64,000 nt of DNA from Polynucleobacter sp. AM-7D1 (GTDB taxonomy: Bacteria; Pseudomonadota; Gammaproteobacteria; Burkholderiales; Burkholderiaceae): assembly GCF_018688455.1 (NCBI RefSeq), contig NZ_CP061319.1, positions 372,001-436,000 on the forward strand, given 5' to 3'. Below the pieces are notes generated by a model. The model was given only the letters and a program-made list of their open reading frames with translations, ran no database searches and was not told where the DNA came from. This document shows positions 57,565 to 64,000 of this stretch, in pieces; the stretch's first letter is position 1, and each line of letters begins with the position of its first letter. The position numbers and the translations under genes were made by a program.

Positions 57565-60015
57565 ATGGGATACGGAATCGGATTATCAGGATTAAAGTCA
57601 GCTTCAGAGGCAATTGACGTTACCAGTAATAACATCTCCAATGCGCAGACAGTTGGCTACAAGTCCGGCGAATATGTGTTCTCGGATCAGTTCTTTAGAG
57701 CACAAGATCCACAGTCAGTAGACCGTGCCGGTATGGGCTCATATCGTATGGCGATTCGTCGTACTGGCAGTTACGGCACAGTTGTAAATTCGCAAAATCC
57801 TTTGGATATGGCGATTACTGGCCCAGGCATGTTTATGTTGGCAAAGACAATTGATGGAACTGTGCCTACCGAAAATCCAACAAAGTTTCAATTTACTCGC
57901 AATGGTCAGTTTGCAGTGGATAACGAAAATCGCATCGTTAATCAAAACGGTATGTATTTAGTTGGCTATCCAGCAGATGCGTCAGGTGCAATTATTTCTA
58001 GCGCGAAGTCAGTAATGATTCTGGATAGGACACCACTTGCTCAGCAAGCAACTAAAAATTCAGAAATTCATTTGAATTTGGACAATCGCGTTGATCCAAT
58101 TACTGGAAATGCTTTTAATACAACCGAACCTACAAGCTATAGCCAATCGACATCACAAACTGTATACGACGATAAGGGAACCGCACATACTCTCTCCGTG
58201 TATTACAAAAAGATGCATTCAGCAGAGTTAGAGCTAACAGGAAATGGAACTGGAACGACATTTACGTTCTCACCAAAGCAAGAGCTATCAACAACATTAT
58301 CTGGTGAACAAACAAACTTAATTGCTTCAAGTTCAAAAGCATTGGCTGCAGCTGGCGGTACTACAGAAACCATTTCTAATGCAGTGCTAACTTACGTAAG
58401 TGGCGGTTCAGAAAAACTAGATACTGTTATTGGCGGCTTAGGTGGAATTACTGCTGGCTCTGGCTATACAAATGGAACCTATAACGGGGTTGCATTATCT
58501 GGCGGCTCAGGATCAGGCGCGACAGCAAACATCACAGTTTCCGGCAATAAGGTCACAGCAGTAACGTTGGTAAATCAAGGTGTGGGTTATGCGGCCAATG
58601 ATCTACTTGGAGTAACGCCAAACTTAGTGGGTGGCACAGGAACTGGATTCTCAATCCCTGTAACAACAATTCAGACAAACCGAATTGGAGTATTGGGTGC
58701 CATAGGTGGCTCCGGTGGCGCAAATTATGTCAATGGAGAGACCGTTACTTTAACTGGCGGCGCTGGTTCATCAGGTGCGACGGCAACAGTTGCTGTAAAC
58801 GGTTCTGGTGCCGTAACAGGAGTAACTCTTACCAATCCTGGAACAGGCTATATTGCTGGAGAGGTGCTGACAATCGTTGGTGCAACAGGTACAGGTGCAA
58901 CAATCGCAGTAAGCTCATTGCGTGCTGGAGTTAAAGCGCTTGGTGCAGTTACGAGTGGTTCTGGTTATACAGATGGTATCTATGAGGATGTTCCTTTAAC
59001 AGGTTCATCAACGGGTACTGGTGCTAAGGCAACCATTGTGGTTTCTGCTGGTGCCATTGTGAAGACTACTTTGACTGATTCAGGAAGTGGCTATCTCAAT
59101 ACAGATACATTATCAGTTGCTGCGAATTCAATCGGTGGAACAGGTAGCGGATTCTCAGTACCAGTTTCTTCAGTGAATACGGCAATCGCAGGTGGTGAGG
59201 GCACAAGGGGTGCAACATATAACCTACGATTGAAAGATGGTACAAATTTATCAGTTACGCAAATTAGCGAAGCTGGAAATGGTACGCCTAAATATACTGT
59301 TAACGTAGATCGTTATGCAGTGTTTGCAACTTTAGACGGAAACCCTGTAGGCCAAGATGCTGCTGCAACTGGTTTATCTACTGTAAAAATCGGCGGTATT
59401 TTGACTAATGAACAAACTTCATTAGGTACCGTTGCGTTTGTGGGTGGTAAGAATATCGACTCACTATCAAGAGATGCATTTGGTACACCTCAGTTTGATA
59501 CTCAATTTAAGATTGATGCTAGTGGTGGTACAGGTTCTGGCTGGGGTCAAACTACTAATGGTGGTGTAGTTCAATTCACATTGAAGAGTACTGACATGAC
59601 CGCATACTCATCCGCAGGTCAGACATACGGTAATAGCCAAGATGGATCAGCTACCTCACAGCTAGCTTCATATAACGTAGATTCTAGCGGCCGCTTAACA
59701 GCTCAGTATGACAACGGCAGTTCAGTCGTTAAGGGTCAGTTGATATTGGCTTACTTCAATAATCTTGAAGGATTAATCCCGAACGGTAACAATACTTATG
59801 AGGCATCACAGTCATCCGGAGAGCCATTATTAAGCTTCCCCGGCGATGGTACTTTAGGCGCAATTCGTTCAAAAGCAGTTGAGCAATCAAACGTCGACCT
59901 TACAGAAGAATTGGTGAGATTGATGGTGTTGCAACGTCAATATTCTGCGGTATCACAAGCAACTAAAGTAATGGCAGCTACATTGATTGATGATGCTATC
60001 AACATTGGTCGTTAA
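57565..60015 (+). CDS. flgE: Enlarged hook protein FlgE with three inserted GSGY repeats
   Basis: 816 residues, about twice the usual FlgE. The N-terminal SLxGLxSxxxxIDVTSNNISNAQTVGYKS rod motif and the C-terminal SNVDLTEELVRLMVLQRQYSA are typical. Between about residues 295 and 540 lie three ~75-residue units with GSGY...G...L-G-SGSGA-A-V...VT.VTL...G.GY....L.V....GGTG-GF-.PV (58450-58671, 58684-58914, 58924-59171). Such Gly-rich units are familiar from phage tail and other fibre proteins. One related unit is in FliC. The 85-base gap to flgD is purine-rich, AAGGA before the ATG. Larger surface domains on the hook are inferred. Confidence 0.94.
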   Translation: MGYGIGLSGLKSASEAIDVTSNNISNAQTVGYKSGEYVFSDQFFRAQDPQSVDRAGMGSYRMAIRRTGSYGTVVNSQNPLDMAITGPGMFMLAKTIDGTVPTENPTKFQFTRNGQFAVDNENRIVNQNGMYLVGYPADASGAIISSAKSVMILDRTPLAQQATKNSEIHLNLDNRVDPITGNAFNTTEPTSYSQSTSQTVYDDKGTAHTLSVYYKKMHSAELELTGNGTGTTFTFSPKQELSTTLSGEQTNLIASSSKALAAAGGTTETISNAVLTYVSGGSEKLDTVIGGLGGITAGSGYTNGTYNGVALSGGSGSGATANITVSGNKVTAVTLVNQGVGYAANDLLGVTPNLVGGTGTGFSIPVTTIQTNRIGVLGAIGGSGGANYVNGETVTLTGGAGSSGATATVAVNGSGAVTGVTLTNPGTGYIAGEVLTIVGATGTGATIAVSSLRAGVKALGAVTSGSGYTDGIYEDVPLTGSSTGTGAKATIVVSAGAIVKTTLTDSGSGYLNTDTLSVAANSIGGTGSGFSVPVSSVNTAIAGGEGTRGATYNLRLKDGTNLSVTQISEAGNGTPKYTVNVDRYAVFATLDGNPVGQDAAATGLSTVKIGGILTNEQTSLGTVAFVGGKNIDSLSRDAFGTPQFDTQFKIDASGGTGSGWGQTTNGGVVQFTLKSTDMTAYSSAGQTYGNSQDGSATSQLASYNVDSSGRLTAQYDNGSSVVKGQLILAYFNNLEGLIPNGNNTYEASQSSGEPLLSFPGDGTLGAIRSKAVEQSNVDLTEELVRLMVLQRQYSAVSQATKVMAATLIDDAINIGR

Positions 60016-60037
60016 TAAAAGCTAATTGGCCAACTAA

Positions 60038-60799
60038 ATGATCAATCGTTACGCATACACCTCTATGACCGGAGCAACTGCTTCTACACAGCAGTTGGCG
60101 GTGACCTCGAATAACTTGGCAAATTCATTAACGCCAGGTTTTCGTGAGGTGATCAGCGCATTTCGTGCGGTACCTCTAAAAGGTGATGGTGTGCCATTTA
60201 CTGGTAACGGTGCTGATACGAGAGTATTTTCGGTTGAGACAACACCTGGTAGTAATTTCACACAAGGCCAATTGCAAACGACTGGAAATGCTTTGGATGT
60301 GGCAATTAAAGGTGACGGCATGTTTACTGTTCGTCGCCCAGATGGTCAAGAAGCCTACACCAGAGCTGGTAAGTTCATGGTCAATGAAACAGGTATGTTG
60401 ATGATTGGCAAAGATATACCAGTGGTGGGTGCCGGTGGCACTATCACGATTCCGATTGGAGCTACAGTTCAAATTGCTGAAGATGGTGCTGTATATACCC
60501 AGTTACCTGGAACACAGTTCTTGAATCAAGCTGGAAAATTAAAATTGGTAAACCCAAATACCAATGATCTAGTGCGAGCAGCCGATGGACTATTCGACCT
60601 CCCTGGCCAACAGGCAGCAGCTGATCCATTGGTTAGGATTGTGCAAGGCGCATTCGAAATGAGTAATAACAATCCGACTTTGGCAATGGTGCAAATGATT
60701 GATCAGAGTCGGATGTTTGATTTAAATAGCCGTTCAATTACCTTTGCAGACCAAAACGCAAGATCAGCAACAACTTTGCTATCACTGTCACGAGCTTAA
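60038..60799 (+). CDS. flgF: Proximal rod protein FlgF
   Basis: 253 residues; N-terminal MTGATASTQQLAVTSNNLANS and C-terminal MVQMIDQSRMFDLNSRSITF fit FlgF; middle part matches the rod/hook beta domain (GNALDVAIKGDGMF). 22 bases after flgE. Confidence 0.94.
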   Translation: MINRYAYTSMTGATASTQQLAVTSNNLANSLTPGFREVISAFRAVPLKGDGVPFTGNGADTRVFSVETTPGSNFTQGQLQTTGNALDVAIKGDGMFTVRRPDGQEAYTRAGKFMVNETGMLMIGKDIPVVGAGGTITIPIGATVQIAEDGAVYTQLPGTQFLNQAGKLKLVNPNTNDLVRAADGLFDLPGQQAAADPLVRIVQGAFEMSNNNPTLAMVQMIDQSRMFDLNSRSITFADQNARSATTLLSLSRA

Positions 60800-60827
60800 T
60801 CAACATTAAATAACAAGAGAAAAAACA

Positions 60828-61616
60828 ATGTTACGTTCCTTATGGATAGCAAAAACAGGTATGGACTCTCAGCAGTTCAACCTGGACGTTATTACTAATA
60901 ACTTAGCGAACTCGTCGACTACCGCTTTTAAGCGTGTACAGCCGATGTTTCAAGATCTGCTCTACACCACATTACGTTCTGCAGGTTCTGCATCAAATGC
61001 ACAGAACTTGTTGCCAACCGGCTTGCAAATTGGTGCAGGTGCCGCTGTCACATCTACAGAGAGAAATAATATTCAGGGTGGATTGATTCAAACAGGTAAT
61101 CAATTGGATGTAGCGATTCAAGGAAATGGCTTCTTCCAGATTCAGCTGGCGGATGGAACATTAGCCTACACACGAAATGGTCAGTTCAGCAAGAGCGCAA
61201 CTGGTCAAATTGTTACTCAGGCAGGTAACGTTGTGGCTGGTGGTGGAGTCATACCAGCAAATGCAACATCCATCACGATTAACCAAGCTGGTTTAGTTCA
61301 GTACACATTGCAGGGTAATACCAATGCAATTCAGGCCGGCCAGTTGACGATGGCTAACTTTATTAACCCAGCTGGTTTACAAGCTCTTGGCGGCGGAAAC
61401 TTTATTCCTACGCCTGCATCAGGTACCGCACAAAATAACATCGCTGGATCAAATGGTATGGGTACAACAAACCAATACTACATTGAGCAGTCGAACGTAA
61501 ACGTTGCCGAAGAATTAGTTAATTTGATTGCAGCGCAACGTGCATATGAAATTAATACCCGCGCAGTAACAGCATCTGATCAGATATTGCAGCGCGTAAG
61601 CAATATGGGTCAGTAA
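60828..61616 (+). CDS. flgG: Distal rod protein FlgG
   Basis: 262 residues; MLRSLWIAKTGMDSQQFNLD start with VITNNLANSSTTAFKR and the end ESxNVAEELVNLIAAQRAYEIN. Usual length for FlgG. Confidence 0.97.
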   Translation: MLRSLWIAKTGMDSQQFNLDVITNNLANSSTTAFKRVQPMFQDLLYTTLRSAGSASNAQNLLPTGLQIGAGAAVTSTERNNIQGGLIQTGNQLDVAIQGNGFFQIQLADGTLAYTRNGQFSKSATGQIVTQAGNVVAGGGVIPANATSITINQAGLVQYTLQGNTNAIQAGQLTMANFINPAGLQALGGGNFIPTPASGTAQNNIAGSNGMGTTNQYYIEQSNVNVAEELVNLIAAQRAYEINTRAVTASDQILQRVSNMGQ

Positions 61617-61618
61617 TC

Positions 61619-62338
61619 ATGAAATTATTTAAAGCTCATCGCAGACTTTCAGTTTCAGTACTGAGCGCCATTATTTTAGGTGGTTGTGCCAGCGCTGATC
61701 GTCCATCACTGCTGACAACACCATCATCTGCAAGGCCAAGACCAATTCAGGAAACCTCTGCAAATATGGGGAGCTTATATCCAGCAAATTCCGGCGGCCC
61801 CTATGTGAACGCGGTGAGCCATCGCCCTCTATTTGAAGATCGCCGTGCCCGCAATGTAGGGGACACACTAACTGTTGTATTGAATGAGACAACGAGTGCA
61901 GCAAAGAACTCGGGAATGTCTGCTGCACGAAAAGCAAATGCAGCAATGGATTTTACTAATTCTGGAACCCCTCCCTTTCAGCCATATTTAAACTTAGGCA
62001 AGATAGGTAACTTCACAGGCTCAGGTGATATTAAGTCTGAAGGCACTGGTGCCAGCGCAGCAAGTAATACATTCGCAGGCACGATTACAGTGACGGTTGT
62101 CGAGATTCTCTCCAACGGTAATTTGGTGGTTGCTGGCGAGAAGCAAGTTGCCGTGAGTAACGAAGAAGAGATTATTCGTTTTGGCGGTGTAGTCAACCCA
62201 AATACATTGGTCTTTAATCAAGTTTCTTCACAGCAAGTGGCTGATGCACGAATTGAATATCGTGGACGTGGTGCTACGGATGACACTCAAGGTACCGGTT
62301 GGTTTACAAGGTTGATGTTAAAGCTCGCACCATTCTGA
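61619..62338 (+). CDS. flgH: L-ring lipoprotein FlgH
   Basis: 239 residues with a lipobox (ILGGCAS) at about residue 20, and the FlgH core with DTLTVVLNE and GVVNPNTLVFNQVSSQQVADARIEY. Anchored in the outer membrane. Confidence 0.97.
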   Translation: MKLFKAHRRLSVSVLSAIILGGCASADRPSLLTTPSSARPRPIQETSANMGSLYPANSGGPYVNAVSHRPLFEDRRARNVGDTLTVVLNETTSAAKNSGMSAARKANAAMDFTNSGTPPFQPYLNLGKIGNFTGSGDIKSEGTGASAASNTFAGTITVTVVEILSNGNLVVAGEKQVAVSNEEEIIRFGGVVNPNTLVFNQVSSQQVADARIEYRGRGATDDTQGTGWFTRLMLKLAPF

Positions 62339-63471
62339 TGATGAAGAAAAAAATGTACCTAACCAATCTTAAAAAGCAAGCGCTTGCATTGCTGTGTATT
62401 GGTGCAATGTCTACCAACTGCTTTGCGGATCGCATTAAAGATTTTGCCGATATTGCTGGACAACGTTCCAACCAATTGGTGGGTTATGGTTTGGTGGTTG
62501 GTCTAGATGGTACCGGTGACCAAACAACACAAACTCCATTTACCTTACAAAGTGTTTTGCAGATGATTGGTGTGTTGGGTGTAACCATCCCTCAGGGCGG
62601 TGGTCAAACTCAATTACGTAATACTGCTGCCGTCATGGTCACTGCAGATTTTCCAGCGCTGGCACGTCCAGGTCAGCAAATTGATGTGACAGTGTCATCC
62701 CTAGGTAACGCAACCAGTCTTAAGGGCGGTACTTTGGTAATGACCCCGCTAAAAGCTGCAGACGGACAGGTTTACGCTCAAGGCCAGGGAAATATTGTGA
62801 TTGGTGGTGCGAGAGCTGCAACCGGCGGAGCCGCAACATCAGTGAATCACTTGAATGCAGGCCGCATCCCATCTGGTGGTTTGATTGAAAAAGCGGTACC
62901 TTCGTTACTTGCAGATGAATTTTTACAAATTGACTTACATCGTGCTGATTTTGCTTTGATGCAAAAAACGACAGAGGCAATTGGTAGAAGATTTGGCCTT
63001 GGAACAGCATTACCAGTTGATGCGCGCTCCTTAAATGTTCGCGTTCCTGTGGAGCCATTACGTAGAACTGCATTTATGGCTGCCCTACAAGATTTGGAAG
63101 TGCAGATGGTGAGTGGTCCCGCTAGAGTGATTCTCAATTCACGATCTGGATCAGTTGTGATGAATCAAGCAGTGCAATTGTCACCATCCGCTGTAGCGCA
63201 TGGCAACCTGACTGTAAAAGTGCAACAGAGCCCAACAATTAGTCAGCCGCTACCATTCAGTCGTGGGCAGACGGCAGTAGCCTCACAAGATACTGCAACG
63301 ATTAGCGATAGTGGAAAAGAAAATAGCTTGATTTCTGTGCCACCAGGAGCATCCTTGGATCAGGTTGTAAAAGCACTTAATATGCTTGGGGCAACGCCTC
63401 AGGATCTGATTTCCATATTGCAGTCATTGAAGTCTGCAGGAGCTCTAAGGGCGGAGTTAGAGGTTATTTAA
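62338..63471 (+). CDS. flgI: P-ring protein FlgI
   Basis: 377 residues from ATG 62338, which overlaps the stop of flgH (TGATG); ATG 62341 is an equal alternative. Signal peptide ending near NCFA, then RIKDFADIAGQRSNQLVGYG and the GLDGTGDQT motif, end GALRAELEVI. Forms the P ring with FlgA help. Confidence 0.97.
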   Translation: MMKKKMYLTNLKKQALALLCIGAMSTNCFADRIKDFADIAGQRSNQLVGYGLVVGLDGTGDQTTQTPFTLQSVLQMIGVLGVTIPQGGGQTQLRNTAAVMVTADFPALARPGQQIDVTVSSLGNATSLKGGTLVMTPLKAADGQVYAQGQGNIVIGGARAATGGAATSVNHLNAGRIPSGGLIEKAVPSLLADEFLQIDLHRADFALMQKTTEAIGRRFGLGTALPVDARSLNVRVPVEPLRRTAFMAALQDLEVQMVSGPARVILNSRSGSVVMNQAVQLSPSAVAHGNLTVKVQQSPTISQPLPFSRGQTAVASQDTATISDSGKENSLISVPPGASLDQVVKALNMLGATPQDLISILQSLKSAGALRAELEVI

Positions 63472-63914
63472 TGAGTGCTATCAACGCCATTACTCCATCG
63501 ATTGATCAAAGTAGTGCGAGGATTATTGCCAATAGCAATTCCACGCCTGCAATGGCTACCAATGAGGAAAAGCTCAAAAAGGCGGCCCAAGGCTTTGAGC
63601 GTACATTGATACGCCAAATGCTCAGCACTGTCCGTAATACGAATTTGCGTGGCACTGAAGAGCAGAGCAGCGCCTCCAAGTCCTATTTGGAGATCATGGA
63701 TGATCACATGGCTGACATGCTGTCTAAGGGCCAGGGAATGGGTTTTGGTACCAAAATGGCTGAGCAACTCATACAGCAGGCTAATGCTGGAAAGCTAATC
63801 GGAAACGGTGAAATAGCCGTTAAACCATTGAATGCACCAAGAGAAACGCCAGTATCAGCAGAAACTCTCAAGTCACTCCAGAGGCCGGACGGCTTTCTTG
63901 GCGCACCTAAATAA
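63471..63914 (+). CDS. flgJ: Rod-binding protein FlgJ without muramidase domain
   Basis: 147 residues, matching only the N-terminal rod-capping domain of the ~320-residue betaproteobacterial and enterobacterial FlgJ (EEKLKKAAQGFERTLIRQML, then DHMADMLSKGQGMGFGTKMA). There is no glucosaminidase domain and the frame ends cleanly before flgK, so a separate wall hydrolase is needed to pass the rod. Overlaps flgI by one base. Confidence 0.93.
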   Translation: MSAINAITPSIDQSSARIIANSNSTPAMATNEEKLKKAAQGFERTLIRQMLSTVRNTNLRGTEEQSSASKSYLEIMDDHMADMLSKGQGMGFGTKMAEQLIQQANAGKLIGNGEIAVKPLNAPRETPVSAETLKSLQRPDGFLGAPK

Positions 63915-63927
63915 GTAAAGGCTCAAT

Positions 63928-64000
63928 ATGGGAATCTATTCCTTAACCGATTCAGCAATGGCTGGCTTGAATATTGCTCAAGCGGGAATATTGACGACTT
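63928..64000 (+). CDS. flgK: Hook-filament junction protein FlgK, start only (partial)
   Basis: The first 24 codons are visible: MGIYSLTDSAMAGLNIAQAG. Start, position and the L-x-x-A-x-x-G-L-x-x-A-Q-x-x motif fit FlgK. The gene continues outside the window. Confidence 0.85.
   Translation, partial: MGIYSLTDSAMAGLNIAQAGILTT

Noticed and set aside
58450..59171. Prophage remnant in flgE suggested by phage-tail-like repeats
   Set aside because: The repeats are in frame within an intact flgE and no phage genes, integrase or attachment sites are nearby.
1..64000. CRISPR arrays, tRNA or rRNA genes and insertion sequences
   Set aside because: I saw no regularly spaced direct repeats, no tRNA cloverleaf or rRNA segments and no transposase-like proteins.

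Overview
The window is almost entirely a polar-type flagellar locus of a proteobacterium, most likely a betaproteobacterium of the Burkholderiales. By eye the base composition is in the mid-40s %GC, which makes me think of Polynucleobacter-like freshwater bacteria. The genus is a guess; the order is better supported by the gene content (FlhF/FlhG, FliA, stand-alone FhlB, FleS/FleR-type sensor and regulator, short FlgJ).

Layout. (1) 1-6.8 kb: the end of an Fe-S oxidoreductase, then a cytoskeleton-like cluster of three bactofilins, a RodZ-like HTH/membrane protein and several small membrane proteins. (2) 6.8-9 kb: a GGDEF diguanylate cyclase convergent with rpoN (sigma-54). (3) 9.2-19.1 kb: two YcgR/PilZ-type brake proteins bracket a run of membrane genes that looks like a chemosensory complex without its enzymes: a bitopic protein, a PDZ protein, a CheW-like protein, an MCP-shaped protein and a CheA-like protein that keeps the P5 regulatory domain but not the kinase motifs. 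These run directly into flgA, flgM and flgN. (4) 19.2-26 kb: two Sel1-repeat paralogues, then flhA-flhF-flhG-fliA on the minus strand. (5) 26.3-38.7 kb: filament genes, with a giant 1487-residue FliD carrying a C-type lectin domain, an unknown protein, flaG, a 783-residue flagellin, a second flaG, a normal-sized second fliD, fliS, a FliK-like protein and fhlB. (6) 38.8-41.8 kb, minus strand: fleS-fleR-fliE. (7) 42-53.8 kb: fliFGHIJKLMNOPQR, followed by a secreted unknown protein and an alpha-carbonic anhydrase. (8) 55.9-64 kb: flgBCDEFGHIJ and the start of flgK.

Regulation. A perfect sigma-54 promoter lies before flgB. Sigma-28-type promoters (TAAA-N16-GCCG) lie before fliD1, the unknown gene at 31107 and fliC. 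FliA, FlgM, RpoN and FleSR are all encoded here. A 13-bp palindrome GGCAA-N3-TTGCC recurs near the heads of the flhA/fliD, fleS/fliF and flg transcription units. No flhB, flhDC, motAB or classical cheA/cheY gene is visible in the window.

Most interesting points: a flagellar cap with an inserted C-type lectin domain with EPN and WND motifs; repeat modules shared among hook, flagellin and cap; the kinase-less chemosensory-like complex, together with a FliM that lacks a recognisable CheY-binding motif; and the bactofilin/RodZ-like cluster and the carbonic anhydrase embedded next to flagellar genes.
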